From a bacterium (GTDB lineage Bacteria > Pseudomonadota > Alphaproteobacteria > SP197): a stretch of 64,000 bases of DNA. Below, piece after piece: positions 16,580 to 25,934 of this stretch; within the stretch, counting starts at the first letter, position 1; every line of letters begins with the position of its first letter. The position numbers and the translations under genes were made by a program. A model generated the notes under the pieces. The model was not told where the DNA came from. It worked only from the letters and a program-made list of their open reading frames with translations, and made no database searches. The DNA lies in assembly GCA_028821455.1 (NCBI GenBank), contig JAPPGE010000003.1, positions 1 to 64,000 of the forward strand, written 5' to 3'.

Positions 16580-17725
16580 ATGGAGCGGAGCAACGAACTC
16601 GAGGAACGCAACAGGCACTTTGACGCCCTGGCGTCGCGATCGGGACTGATGTGGCTCGGTCAGAACACCAATCACTTCGAGCCGTGTCCGGCTGTCCGCC
16701 AGGCGATGATCGACTGCATCGATTCAGGCGAGTGTCATCGCTACGCACCCCCTCTGGGCGTTGAGGAATTGCGCGGAGCCATTCTTGAAGACCTGGGCCT
16801 CGACCGGGATTTTTCCGTCATGGTCACCGACGGTGCGATCGAGGGGCTCTACCATGCCTGCCATACACTGCTTGGCCCGGATGACGAATTCGTCGTGACC
16901 GACCCGGGGTGGCTGTGGCCGAGGCGTTTCGCAGCCAGCCGGCAGGCGCGCGTTGTCGAGTTGTCGATTTACGACCGCGATGCGGGCTTTCGCATGAAGC
17001 CTTCACAGTTGCGCGAGGCGATGACGGAGAAAACGCGCCTCATCTATCTTGTGGATCCGAACAATCCCATGGGCTCAATCCAGACAGCCGTCGAGATCGA
17101 AGAGATTGCCTCGATCGCCCGCGATGCCGGCGCATATCTTGTTCACGACTGTACCTATCGCGACTTTGCCGAGGGACACACCCTGGCCGCTCGCCACTTT
17201 CCGCAAGGGACGATCACCACCTACAGCTTTTCCAAGTGGCTTGGACTGGCAGGCCTCAGGCTCGGGGCGGTGGTTGCCTCTCCCGAGATCATCAATCTGC
17301 TTGCTTCCGCCCCGCCAAACAATCTTGGCTCATCCTTCATCGCACAGCGCGCGGCGCTCGCGGGCCTGCGTCACAAGGCAGAGTGGTTCCCTGGCGTCCA
17401 GGATCGCCAAAGGACCAACCAGACGTCAATCAAGCAGTCGATTGATCGTGTCGAAGGACTGAAGACAACGGTCTTCCCCTCACATGGAAACTTTCTCGCC
17501 ATCGATACCTGTCAGGGCGGGTTCGCACCTGATAGCCTTTGTGCATTCTATCTGGAGCGCGGTATCCTCATCCGACATGGCGGCTACCATTCGACCCGTT
17601 GTGGAGACCGCTTCGTGAAGGTCAGCACGACAGTTCCTTCGGAATGGATCGACGCATTTTGCGGTCATCTCGAAGAGGCCATCGAATGGAGCCGGAGTGC
17701 GACGGCCGTCCGGACTCTATACTGA
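16580..17725 (+). CDS. Class I/II PLP-dependent aminotransferase
   Basis: Fold type I aminotransferase, 381 residues, first gene of the long catabolic operon. The PLP lysine lies in TYSFSKWLGLAGLRLG, with the expected upstream VDPNNPMGS and an Arg in the C-terminal FVKVSTT region. ATG 16580 is chosen over a GTG at 16517 because an AGGGAG site stands 6 bases upstream and the conserved domain begins shortly after. The amino donor and acceptor are unknown. Its place at the head of an operon with an amidohydrolase, amine dehydrogenase and importer suggests nitrogen release from an imported amine or amino acid. Confidence 0.88.
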   Translation: MERSNELEERNRHFDALASRSGLMWLGQNTNHFEPCPAVRQAMIDCIDSGECHRYAPPLGVEELRGAILEDLGLDRDFSVMVTDGAIEGLYHACHTLLGPDDEFVVTDPGWLWPRRFAASRQARVVELSIYDRDAGFRMKPSQLREAMTEKTRLIYLVDPNNPMGSIQTAVEIEEIASIARDAGAYLVHDCTYRDFAEGHTLAARHFPQGTITTYSFSKWLGLAGLRLGAVVASPEIINLLASAPPNNLGSSFIAQRAALAGLRHKAEWFPGVQDRQRTNQTSIKQSIDRVEGLKTTVFPSHGNFLAIDTCQGGFAPDSLCAFYLERGILIRHGGYHSTRCGDRFVKVSTTVPSEWIDAFCGHLEEAIEWSRSATAVRTLY

Positions 17726-17785
17726 CATGGTGAGTATCGGGTCCGCGCAGGCAGCAACACCGATGAATGACGTGCAGGAGGAGAT

Positions 17786-18568
17786 GTGGAACTCGGATTG
17801 ACTGGCCGATGGGCTCTCGTGTCCGGTGCTTCGCAGGGCATTGGCGAGGGGTTGGCCGACGCCTTTGCCTCGGAGGGCGTCAACCTGCATTTGACCGCGC
17901 GCAGTACTGACCGGCTCAGGGATCTGCAGAAGCGCCTCCACGACCGGACAGGGGTCACGGTACATGTTCACCCGATGGACCTCACACGATCCGGTGCGGT
18001 CGAGAAGCTCTTGGAAGCGATTGGCGACATCGACATTCTGGTCAACAACGCTGGCGCCATCCCCGGTGGAAGCCTTGACGCCGTTGACGAGAAGGCGTGG
18101 CGCGAAGGTTGGGAGCTCAAGGTCTTCGGCTACATCAACCTGACGCGCGCGGTCTATCGCAGAATGCGAGAGCGTGGCAACGGAGTCATCATCAACAACA
18201 TTGGGAATGCCGGACAAGTCTTTGATTCTGGTTATGTCGCGGGTACAACCGGCAATGCCAGTCTCATCGCCTTCACTCGTGCGATGGGCGGGCGGAGCCT
18301 CAATGACGGCATTCGCGTGGTCGGCATCAATCCCGGACCTGTCGATACCGAGCGCATCTACAAACTGCTGAAGATCCGCGCCAGGGACCTCTTCGGCGAC
18401 GAGGCACGCTTCACGGAGTTGCTGAAGTCCTATCCCCTGGGACGCCCCGCCAAGGTCAGCGAGATCGTGGACCTCATTGTCTTCCTTGCATCCGATCGTT
18501 CCGGTTACACCAGTGGCACTGTCATCACGGTGGACGGCGGCATCTCGTCGCGTCACTCGATTGTGTGA
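17786..18568 (+). CDS. Short-chain dehydrogenase/reductase (SDR), atypical active site
   Basis: NAD(P)-dependent oxidoreductase, 260 residues, with cofactor motif VSGASQGIGEG and structural NNAG (VNNAGAIPGG). Where classical SDRs have YxxxK the sequence reads YVAGT, so the catalytic Lys is replaced by Thr; the motif TGNASLIAFTRA follows. The start is GTG 17786 right after AGGAGGAG. It overlaps the next gene by GTGA. The missing lysine means its chemistry may differ from a standard dehydrogenase. Confidence 0.85.
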   Translation: MELGLTGRWALVSGASQGIGEGLADAFASEGVNLHLTARSTDRLRDLQKRLHDRTGVTVHVHPMDLTRSGAVEKLLEAIGDIDILVNNAGAIPGGSLDAVDEKAWREGWELKVFGYINLTRAVYRRMRERGNGVIINNIGNAGQVFDSGYVAGTTGNASLIAFTRAMGGRSLNDGIRVVGINPGPVDTERIYKLLKIRARDLFGDEARFTELLKSYPLGRPAKVSEIVDLIVFLASDRSGYTSGTVITVDGGISSRHSIV

Positions 18569-19458
18569 AGGCGCGCCAGATGCCCTACGCAACGTGCGAT
18601 GACGGCGTCAGGTTGTACTTCGAGACCGAAGGGGTCGGAACGCCGGTCCTCTTCGTGCATGAATTCGGAGGAAGTTACTGGAGCTGGGAACCCCAGGTGC
18701 ACGCCTTGTCCCGGCGTCACCGATGCATCACGTTTGCGGCGCGTGGTTACCCGCCCTCTGACATTCCGGCGTCTGTTGATGCCTATTCCCAGGAGCGAGC
18801 CGCTCGGGACATCTTTTCTGTCATGGATGCGTGCGAGCACGACTCCGCTCATCTGGTCGGGCTGTCGATGGGCGGCTTCGCCGTCCTGCATGCAGCGATG
18901 CTGCGTCCCGGGCGCGTTCGTTCGCTCGTCGCCGCGGGTACGGGCTATGGCGCGGAAAAGGTGCATGAAGACTATTTCCGCAGGATTTCCTGCGAGGTCG
19001 CCGACGGATTCGAAAACGGCGCGGTCGACTTCGCTGCGACTTACGCCGAAGGCGCATCGCGCGTGCAGTTTCAGGCCAAGGACCCAGCTGGATGGCGCCT
19101 GTTCGCCGAACGGCTGGCCAGGCATTCGGAACGGGGCGCCGCCAACACCATGCGCGGAGTCCAGTCGCGGAGACCCTCGCTCTTCGATCTCGAAGAAGAA
19201 CTGTCCCGGATCTCGGTCCCCACGCTCATCGTATGTGGAGACGAAGACGATCACTGCCTGCAGCCTGGCATTTTCCTGAAGCGGACCATTCGTACCAGCG
19301 GTCTCGCGGTGCTCCCGAAGAGTGGCCATACCATCAATCTTGAAGAGCCGGAGTTGTTCAATCGCCTCCTGACCGACTTTCTTGTCGCCGCCGAATCCGG
19401 CCACTGGGGCACGCGGGATCCGCGTGCCGATCCAAACCAGATCATGAGAACACGGTGA
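18565..19458 (+). CDS. Alpha/beta hydrolase (lactonase/esterase-like)
   Basis: Hydrolase of the alpha/beta fold, 297 residues. The nucleophile elbow is GLSMGGFAVL, the acid CGDEDDH and the histidine SGHTINLEEP; HEFGGSYWSW provides the oxyanion hole. It resembles enol-lactonase or RutD-type enzymes, but no specific activity can be assigned. GTG 18565 overlaps the SDR stop by four bases, and its own end overlaps the amidohydrolase. It probably opens or hydrolyses an intermediate in the pathway encoded by this operon. Confidence 0.85.
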   Translation: MKARQMPYATCDDGVRLYFETEGVGTPVLFVHEFGGSYWSWEPQVHALSRRHRCITFAARGYPPSDIPASVDAYSQERAARDIFSVMDACEHDSAHLVGLSMGGFAVLHAAMLRPGRVRSLVAAGTGYGAEKVHEDYFRRISCEVADGFENGAVDFAATYAEGASRVQFQAKDPAGWRLFAERLARHSERGAANTMRGVQSRRPSLFDLEEELSRISVPTLIVCGDEDDHCLQPGIFLKRTIRTSGLAVLPKSGHTINLEEPELFNRLLTDFLVAAESGHWGTRDPRADPNQIMRTR

Positions 19459-20720
19459 TGCCGCCAGGGAAACAGCACGGCATGCACCCTTCCGATCTGA
19501 TTGATGTTGACCGCCTGTGGCGTCGACTGATGCGCCTGGCCGAATTTGGCGCCACGTCTGCCGGTGGTGTGAACCGGCAGGCGCTTTCTCCTGAAGAAAT
19601 CGCCGCCAGGAAGGTTCTGGCGGCCTGGGCTCGCGAGGCTGGACTGACTGTCCTCAACGATCCGATTGGCAACCTCTTCTTCCGATTGGAAGGTACCGAT
19701 CCGGCAGCGGCTCCGGTCCTGTCGGGCTCCCACATCGACTCACAACCCACAGGCGGAAAGTTCGACGGCACCTTCGGAGTGCTTGCCGCGCTGGAAGCAC
19801 TCTGCGCACTTGCATCATCTGCCGGGAAGCCCCGACGCCCCGTCGAGGCTGTTGCCTGGACCAACGAGGAGGGCTCCCGCTTTGCTCCGGGAATGATGGG
19901 TTCGGAGGCCTTCACCGGAAAGAGGGCGCTCGACGGCATGCTCGCGGTCGAAGACGTCGACGGCACCAGCGTCAGATCAGCCCTGGCGCGAGTCCTCGCT
20001 GCCGAGCCGGACGTCAGCGGTCGTCCGCTGGGTTTTCCGGTTCACGCATATGTTGAAGCCCACATCGAACAGGGACCGATCCTGGAACGCGAGGAAACGT
20101 CCATCGGAGTCGTGTCCGGCATCCAGGGCAGCCGGCGATTTCGTGTGACAGTGAGCGGCGAGGCGGCGCATGCCGGCACGACCCCGCGCAGGGACCGCAA
20201 GGACGCCGTGCTGGCCGCTGTCGGCATGATCGACGCGCTTTCAGGGCTTGCGGGCGATCCGGAAGACGTCATGTTCACGGTCGGTCTGTTCCGAGTAAAG
20301 CCGAATGCTCCTTCGGTCGTTCCCCGGGAGGCCTACTTCTCCATCGATCTGAGGCATCCCGACAATGACGTACTTGGCCGGTTGGGTGATGCAATACCCG
20401 ACTGCTGCCATTCGAACAAAGGGGCCTGCGCGGTGGCGGTGGAGGAAATCGCGCATGCGCCGTCACTCGAGTTTCCCGGGAGCCTCCGCGAATCGATATC
20501 AACCGCCGCGGAACGGCTGGGGTTGTCGTGGCGGGAAATCCACTCCGCCGCCGGGCACGATGCCCGGCAACTTCACTACCACTGCGACAGCGGCATGATT
20601 TTCATTCCGTGCAGGGATGGGATCAGCCACAACGAAAGCGAATGGACCGAACCCCATCACGTCGCGGATGGCAGTCGCGTTCTTGCCGATGTCCTTTGGG
20701 AGCTCGCGGATGGACGTTGA
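19455..20720 (+). CDS. M20-family amidohydrolase (N-carbamoyl amino acid hydrolase/allantoate amidohydrolase type)
   Basis: Metal-dependent hydrolase of N-carbamoyl or ureido compounds, 421 residues, cytoplasmic. Binuclear metal ligands are visible in GSHIDSQPTGGKFDG, TNEEGSRF and EAHIEQGPILE. The dimerisation lid contains GEAAHAGTTP and the C terminus has AAGHDA. Members of the family include beta-ureidopropionase, L-N-carbamoylase and allantoate amidohydrolase, which cannot be separated by eye. GTG 19455 and ATG 19458 are both possible starts, overlapping the preceding stop. It suggests that the operon's substrate carries a carbamoyl or amide nitrogen. Confidence 0.85.
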   Translation: MMPPGKQHGMHPSDLIDVDRLWRRLMRLAEFGATSAGGVNRQALSPEEIAARKVLAAWAREAGLTVLNDPIGNLFFRLEGTDPAAAPVLSGSHIDSQPTGGKFDGTFGVLAALEALCALASSAGKPRRPVEAVAWTNEEGSRFAPGMMGSEAFTGKRALDGMLAVEDVDGTSVRSALARVLAAEPDVSGRPLGFPVHAYVEAHIEQGPILEREETSIGVVSGIQGSRRFRVTVSGEAAHAGTTPRRDRKDAVLAAVGMIDALSGLAGDPEDVMFTVGLFRVKPNAPSVVPREAYFSIDLRHPDNDVLGRLGDAIPDCCHSNKGACAVAVEEIAHAPSLEFPGSLRESISTAAERLGLSWREIHSAAGHDARQLHYHCDSGMIFIPCRDGISHNESEWTEPHHVADGSRVLADVLWELADGR

Positions 20721-20834
20721 TTTCGCGGAAGCGTCGCGCCCGCGTGAAGCGTTTCATGTCGCCACAGGCGTGGGTGGGCACATGGCCCGTGACGTGACCC
20801 TCATCCGGGATGCGTCATGCGCGCCTGAACCATC

Positions 20835-21644
20835 GTGGACAGTATCGTGACAGCCGGGATCGCACTGGCGCCACTCGTGGAGCTGAGCGATGTTTCGGTG
20901 ACCTATGACATTCCAATGCAACAATCGGTGGTGGAAGCCCTGCAAGGCGTTGATCTCGCCATTGCGCGCGGCAGCTTTACCTCACTGATCGGTCCCTCCG
21001 GTTGCGGCAAGAGCACCCTGCTCAGGGTGGTGGCGGATCTCATAGAACCCACAACCGGGCGGGTGTTGATCGAGGGCCAAACGCCCGCTTCTGCCCGGCG
21101 CGCACGCCAGATCGGCTTTGTCTTTCAGGAACCTGCCTTGCTCGAGTGGCGCAGTGTTCTGGACAATGTCGCCCTTCCGCTGGAACTCCAGGGACTCGGT
21201 CGGGCGAAGCGCCAAGCGGAGGCCGGGCGGCTGATTGATCTTGTCGGATTGAGCGGCTTCGAGGCGGTGTGGCCCTCGCAACTTTCCGGCGGCATGAAAC
21301 AGCGAGCCTCCATTGCCCGCGCGCTGTCGACGTCGCCGCACGTGATGTTGATGGACGAGCCGTTCGGTGCGCTCGATCAGATCACGCGAGACCGCATGAA
21401 TCTGGAGTTGGTGCGCGTTTTCGAACAAACCGGCATTACTGTCCTGTTTGTGACCCATTCCATCCGGGAGGCCGTCTTTCTGTCGGACAATGTGATCGTG
21501 ATGTCACCGCGGCCGGGACGCATTGTCCGCAATATCGAGGTCGACCTGCCACGTCCACGCAGCCTCCTCGTGCGTGACAGTCGAACCTTCGGCGAGCTGG
21601 TCCGCATTGGCGCCCGCGAACTCGAGCAGGGCTATGACGCTTAG
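20835..21644 (+). CDS. ABC transporter ATP-binding protein, nitrate/sulfonate/NMT1 type
   Basis: Nucleotide-binding subunit, 269 residues, SsuB/TauB/ThiZ-like. It has Walker A GPSGCGKSTLL, Q-loop FVFQEPALLEW, signature LSGGMKQRASIARAL and Walker B VMLMDEPFGALD. It begins 114 bases after the amidohydrolase; a GTG start fits best. It overlaps the permease by 11 bases. Confidence 0.92.
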   Translation: MDSIVTAGIALAPLVELSDVSVTYDIPMQQSVVEALQGVDLAIARGSFTSLIGPSGCGKSTLLRVVADLIEPTTGRVLIEGQTPASARRARQIGFVFQEPALLEWRSVLDNVALPLELQGLGRAKRQAEAGRLIDLVGLSGFEAVWPSQLSGGMKQRASIARALSTSPHVMLMDEPFGALDQITRDRMNLELVRVFEQTGITVLFVTHSIREAVFLSDNVIVMSPRPGRIVRNIEVDLPRPRSLLVRDSRTFGELVRIGARELEQGYDA

Positions 21645-22455
21645 CGCGCGACCGGTGGGTCGACATGAGGCCGGCATCGCCCAACAGTTCGGGACTTTGG
21701 CGCGCACGGCGGGACCACCGATCGTGGCAGCCATCGTCATGGTGAGCTTGTGGGAAGGAATTTGCCACCTCTTCGACATTGCGCCTTACATCGTGCCGGC
21801 GCCGACGAGGATCTGGGCTGCCTTCGTGTCGAAGCCCGGATCCCTGCTCTTCAACGGAGGAGTCACCTTCGTCGAGGCGGTCTCGGGCTTTGTCATCGGC
21901 TCCGTGCTGGGGGCCTTGCTTGGGACGGCATTCGCCTACTCGCGTCTCCTCGCACGCGGTCTTCTGCCCTACATCATCGCCGCCAACACGATTCCCGTGG
22001 TTGCCATCGCTCCGATCATCATCCTCTGGTTCGGGCATGGCATGCAGTCGAAGATCGCTGTCACCGCTTTCCTCTCCTTCTTCCCTCTGGCACTCAACAT
22101 GATGAAGGGACTGCAATCCTATGACCGGGTGGTCATGGACGTATTCCATGTATCCGCCGCCAGCGAGTGGCAGCGCTTCTTCAAGATGCGTCTTCCAAAC
22201 GCGCTTCCCTACGTCTTCGTCGGTCTGAAGCTTAACGTCACGTTTTCTGTCATCGGCGCCATCGTCGCGGAGTTCGTGCAGGCCGACAAAGGTCTGGGCT
22301 TCGTGATCATGACGACCTACCGCACTCTCAACATGCCACGTCTGTGGGCAGCGATGCTGTTGTCGGCCATTATAGGAATTCTCTTCTTCGCGTTGATCGC
22401 CTGGATCGAAAAGCGGACGATTCCCTGGCACAGTTCCATGCGAGAGGACCATTAG
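21634..22455 (+). CDS. ABC transporter permease, nitrate/sulfonate/NMT1 type
   Basis: Inner-membrane permease, 273 residues from ATG 21634, which overlaps the ATPase gene. There are about six hydrophobic segments, with LVVAIAPIIILWFGHGMQSK-like composition around residue 125 and the ATPase-contact loop near VFHVSAASEWQRFFKMRLP. A longer open frame from 21523 is rejected because its extra residues are the ATPase gene read in another frame. Confidence 0.9.
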   Translation: MTLSARPVGRHEAGIAQQFGTLARTAGPPIVAAIVMVSLWEGICHLFDIAPYIVPAPTRIWAAFVSKPGSLLFNGGVTFVEAVSGFVIGSVLGALLGTAFAYSRLLARGLLPYIIAANTIPVVAIAPIIILWFGHGMQSKIAVTAFLSFFPLALNMMKGLQSYDRVVMDVFHVSAASEWQRFFKMRLPNALPYVFVGLKLNVTFSVIGAIVAEFVQADKGLGFVIMTTYRTLNMPRLWAAMLLSAIIGILFFALIAWIEKRTIPWHSSMREDH

Positions 22456-22516
22456 GGTGATAGAATGACCCCGTGGACAAGGCTGTCCAGATGGGGAAGC
22501 AAGGAGGATTGACATC

Positions 22517-23530
22517 ATGAAATCGAGAACGACGGTCGGACTGGCCGCATTTGCCTTCGTCGTGGGAGCGGCTCTTTCAGCAAGCCCGCGGGCCGACGAG
22601 ACGCTGCGCCTCGAGTGGGTCATGCAGGGACAGTTTGCGGGGCCGATCGTGGCCCACGACAAGGGCTACTACGAGGAAGCCGGCGTCACCATCGAACTCC
22701 TGCCGGCCGGGCCCGACATCAAGCCGGCTGTCACCGTGGCGCAAGGTTCCGACACCTTCGGTCTGGGTCATCCCAACCAGATCATCGCTGCGCGCTCGAA
22801 CGGCGTCCCGCTGGTGATGGTGATGCAGTTTGGTCAGAAGAGCGCCACGACCTATGTTGCGCGCAAGGATTCCGGCATCTCCAGCGTCAGCGACATGCCA
22901 GGTCGTAGTGTCGGACTCTGGTTCGGAGGCGACGAGCACGAGTTCCTCGCCATGTTGAATGCGGCAGGCGTCAGTCAGGAAGATGTTCAGATCATTTCCC
23001 AGGGATTCGACATCATCGCCTGGCTCAACGGCGAGTACGAAGTGATGCAGGTCACGCGCTTCAACGAGCTTCTCCAGGTCTATGACAATGGCTTCGGCCC
23101 CGAGGACCTGGTCCTGCTCAATCCGGAGGACTACGGGGTGGCGTTGATATCAGGCGGGCTCTTTACGACAGAGAAGATCATCAACGAGAAGCCGGATGTC
23201 GTTCAGGGTGCGGTTGAAGCGACCATGCGCGGATGGAGGGACGCCCTGGCTGATCCCGCCGCGGCCGCGGAGATTGTGCTGAAGTACAATGAGGAACTGA
23301 CTCTCGACAGTCAGATCGGTCAGATCAAGGCCATGGCCGATCTGATTTGTGCCGGTCCGACGCTGGAGGGCGCTTTCGGCAAGTCGGTCCTCGCGGACTG
23401 GGAAACCTCTCAGAACGTCATACATGAGGCCGGAGTCATCGAATCGACGATCGATCTCGAGGAAGGCTTCACCAACAGGTTCTGGGACATGGTTCCCGCG
23501 GAGTACAAGCAGGTCATGTGTTCGATGTAA
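22517..23530 (+). CDS. NMT1/THI5-like ABC substrate-binding protein
   Basis: Periplasmic binding protein, 337 residues. It has a Sec signal (MKSRTTVGLAAFAFVVGAAL, cleavage probably near SPRADE), then the family opening LRLEWVMQGQFAGPIVAHDK and GYYEEAGVTIEL. The fold is that of ThiY/SsuA proteins, which bind pyrimidines, sulfonates or other small amines and acids. AAGGAGG stands about 9 bases before the ATG. Together with the ATPase and permease it makes a full importer in the catabolic operon. Confidence 0.9.
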   Translation: MKSRTTVGLAAFAFVVGAALSASPRADETLRLEWVMQGQFAGPIVAHDKGYYEEAGVTIELLPAGPDIKPAVTVAQGSDTFGLGHPNQIIAARSNGVPLVMVMQFGQKSATTYVARKDSGISSVSDMPGRSVGLWFGGDEHEFLAMLNAAGVSQEDVQIISQGFDIIAWLNGEYEVMQVTRFNELLQVYDNGFGPEDLVLLNPEDYGVALISGGLFTTEKIINEKPDVVQGAVEATMRGWRDALADPAAAAEIVLKYNEELTLDSQIGQIKAMADLICAGPTLEGAFGKSVLADWETSQNVIHEAGVIESTIDLEEGFTNRFWDMVPAEYKQVMCSM

Positions 23531-23605
23531 GGACCGACACATCGGCCGGCGTTGCTCGCGGCAGCGTCGGCCTGGTCCGCTTCAAGGAGAATTGGGCCTG
23601 AACCT

Positions 23606-24535
23606 ATGGACGTGCGCATTCGTCTTTTGTGGCTCCCACAGGCCCAGTTCGCCGGCTATCTCCTTGCGGGACGGGAATCCCGCCTCCGGGGGAAGGGGCC
23701 ACGCATCATCTGCCAGGGCGCCGATTTGTCGATCGGGCCGGCCGCAGCCTTGCTGCGGGGAGAATGCGAGTTTGCCGTCGCAAGCCCGGCACACATTCTG
23801 GAATCCGGGGCGCCGGCGGATCTTGTCTGGCTGCTCACCATCCAGCAGGAAAGCCCCCTTGTCTATCCGGTATCCCGGACCAGCGGCATAGAGAGTCCGG
23901 CTGACCTTTCCGGATGCCGTGTCGCGGTCTGGCCCGGCAACGAGGATCTGGAACTGCAATGGATGATCGCGAGAGCAGGTCTTGATGCAAATCAGGTAAC
24001 GAGGCTTCCGGTTGCCGATACCGTCGCCGCCTATCTCGCCGGCGAAGCCGAATGCGCCCAGATGACCAGCTATCATGAACTGCATCAGCTCGAGGCCGCG
24101 TTGCCGGGCCGGGGCGAGTTCCGTCTTCTGCGGGCGGCGGACCAGGGTATCGGCATTCTCAAGGATGGCCTGATTGCACGGCGTGACTTTGTTGAGGAGA
24201 ACGAGACTCTGGTAGAGGACGTTGTCTGCGCCGTTCTTGCCGGTTGGACTTTGGCGTTCGCCGACTCAGAGGCGGCAGTTGAAGCTTGTCTGGCGGCAAG
24301 GCCGGAGTTGGGTCGCGAAGATCAGGCACGACAGCTGGAGGATATCCGGGTGTTGAGCCGGGGTGGGGCGACACAGAGCCATGGCCTTGGATATCCCGAT
24401 CCGGCGCACGTGGAAAACGCGATTGTAGCGGCGAGGGAGACCGGATTGCAGGGACCGTTCGTGACGGCATCCGAGATGACGGTCGAACGGTTTTGGCATG
24501 CGGCGCCTTCCGCCTTCCGGCGGCAAGCCATTTGA
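23606..24535 (+). CDS. Second NMT1/THI5-like protein, without signal peptide
   Basis: A 309-residue homologue of the preceding binding protein. It opens with IRLLWLPQAQFAGYLLAG, parallel to the mature start of its neighbour, but has no signal peptide and begins almost directly in the mature fold. It also has more residues missing in the first loop. A cytoplasmic sensor, a ligand carrier or a pathway enzyme (THI5-type proteins can be synthases) are all possible. The AAGGAGA site is 15 bases from ATG 23606, so the start is somewhat uncertain. The stop overlaps the next gene by TTGA. Confidence 0.75.
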   Translation: MDVRIRLLWLPQAQFAGYLLAGRESRLRGKGPRIICQGADLSIGPAAALLRGECEFAVASPAHILESGAPADLVWLLTIQQESPLVYPVSRTSGIESPADLSGCRVAVWPGNEDLELQWMIARAGLDANQVTRLPVADTVAAYLAGEAECAQMTSYHELHQLEAALPGRGEFRLLRAADQGIGILKDGLIARRDFVEENETLVEDVVCAVLAGWTLAFADSEAAVEACLAARPELGREDQARQLEDIRVLSRGGATQSHGLGYPDPAHVENAIVAARETGLQGPFVTASEMTVERFWHAAPSAFRRQAI

Positions 24536-25686
24536 GCAGGACGGCCGAGGTCATTGTTGTAGGCGCGGGCGTCGTCGGATCCGCAATCGGTGCGGAACTG
24601 GCCGTGCTCGGCCACGACGTGATGATCGTGGAACAGGGTATGCCAGGCGCCGCCGTATCCGGTGCAAGTCTGGCCTGCATCGGCTCTCACATGGTCGACA
24701 TGGAGGAACTGCCATTGCTCGCCTGGGCCTGCGAGGCATGGCGGACACTGGACGAAGAGGTCGGGGGTTTCGAGCACAACCCGTGCGGTCAGCTTCGTTT
24801 CATCCTGAACGAAGAGGACCTTGCGACGGCGCGGGCCTGGATCGACGTCGAGCGAAATGCCGGGCTGGATGTGACACTCCTGGATCCCGCCGAAGTGCTC
24901 GAGGTGGAACCGTCGCTGACCGGTCCGATCATGGCAGCCTCATGGTCGAAAGACGACGCAGTGGTCAATCCGTTTCTTGCGGTTCGTGCCTTTCTCAACC
25001 GGGCCCGCGATTGTGGCGCCCGCCTCGAGACACGCTGCCGTGTGGACTCGCTGATCGAACGCGAGGGCAAGATTACGGGTGTACGGTGTGCGACGACCGA
25101 CATGTCGGCCGAACACATCGTGCTGGCATCAGGCCCCTGGACGGCGCGGCTCGCAGCCAGTCTTGGGATGAATCTGCCAGTCCGGCCTCGCAAGGCTCAG
25201 TGCCTTGCGACGGTCCGCATTCCTCCCTCGATCCGCCGCGTCGTCGGTGCCTGTGAAAGCGACGGCGGTGTCGAGGCCGGCTACACGCAGATCCAGCAAT
25301 CCAGGAACGGGCAGGTGCTGTTCAATACGGTACTCGCGGACGGATGTGTCAGTGACGGCGCACCAGACCGCATTCCTGAAGTCGATACGGCCTTTGTCCG
25401 GGATTCCGTCGAGATGTTGCTTTTTCTCTTTCCCGATCTGTGGAGTGCCCATCTGTTGCGCTCCTGGGTCCGCTTCGAGGCCGTCACGCCCGACAGTCGC
25501 TTCCTCATAGGCCCCCTCGGACCTGAGGGTCTCTGGGTTGCCGCAGGAGACTGTGGCACCGGTTTCACGAGGGCACCGGCAATCGCGCGACTGATCGGTC
25601 AGATGCTTGGTGGCGAACATCCCGCCTTCGACACGACACTCTATGAGCCTGATCGATTCTCTTGCGAGCGCCCGGCATCGACATGA
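24532..25686 (+). CDS. FAD-dependent amine/amino acid dehydrogenase, beta-subunit type (HcnC/OoxB-like)
   Basis: DAO-family flavoprotein, 384 residues, with FAD motif VIVVGAGVVGSAIGAEL and C-terminal VAAGDCGTGFTRAPAIARL. The following two genes encode a 2Fe-2S protein and a BFD-type flavoprotein. In HCN synthase, opine oxidases and dye-linked proline dehydrogenases these three make one membrane-linked complex that oxidises the alpha carbon of an amino acid or opine. The best start is TTG 24532, overlapping the previous stop by four bases; upstream in-frame sequence is the preceding gene's frame. Confidence 0.82.
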   Translation: MSRTAEVIVVGAGVVGSAIGAELAVLGHDVMIVEQGMPGAAVSGASLACIGSHMVDMEELPLLAWACEAWRTLDEEVGGFEHNPCGQLRFILNEEDLATARAWIDVERNAGLDVTLLDPAEVLEVEPSLTGPIMAASWSKDDAVVNPFLAVRAFLNRARDCGARLETRCRVDSLIEREGKITGVRCATTDMSAEHIVLASGPWTARLAASLGMNLPVRPRKAQCLATVRIPPSIRRVVGACESDGGVEAGYTQIQQSRNGQVLFNTVLADGCVSDGAPDRIPEVDTAFVRDSVEMLLFLFPDLWSAHLLRSWVRFEAVTPDSRFLIGPLGPEGLWVAAGDCGTGFTRAPAIARLIGQMLGGEHPAFDTTLYEPDRFSCERPAST

Positions 25687-25934
25687 AGCGGCTGCAAATC
25701 TCGATCGACGGCGTGCTGCTTGATGTCTCCCCGGGAACAACCGTTGCGGCAGCAATGATCGAAACCGGCCGACTTGTCGTCCACCGCAGCACCCGGTTGG
25801 GGCATCCGCGCGGAATGTTCTGCGGGATGGGAGTCTGCTTTGCATGTCTGCTTTCGGTCGACGGTCGTCCTAACGTTCGGGCATGCCTGACCGAGGTGAA
25901 GGACGGCATGGTGGTCGAGACCCATCGGTCATGA
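25683..25934 (+). CDS. 2Fe-2S ferredoxin-like subunit (HcnA/OoxX-like)
   Basis: Small electron-transfer subunit, 83 residues. Cysteine pattern FCGMGVCFACLLSVDG followed by VRACLT gives the C-x4-C-x2-C...C cluster of plant-type 2Fe-2S folds. It should pass electrons from the DAO-type subunit to the BFD-type flavoprotein. ATG 25683 overlaps the previous stop as ATGA, and its own stop overlaps the next ATG the same way, so the three subunits are translated together in tight stoichiometry. Confidence 0.88.
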   Translation: MKRLQISIDGVLLDVSPGTTVAAAMIETGRLVVHRSTRLGHPRGMFCGMGVCFACLLSVDGRPNVRACLTEVKDGMVVETHRS

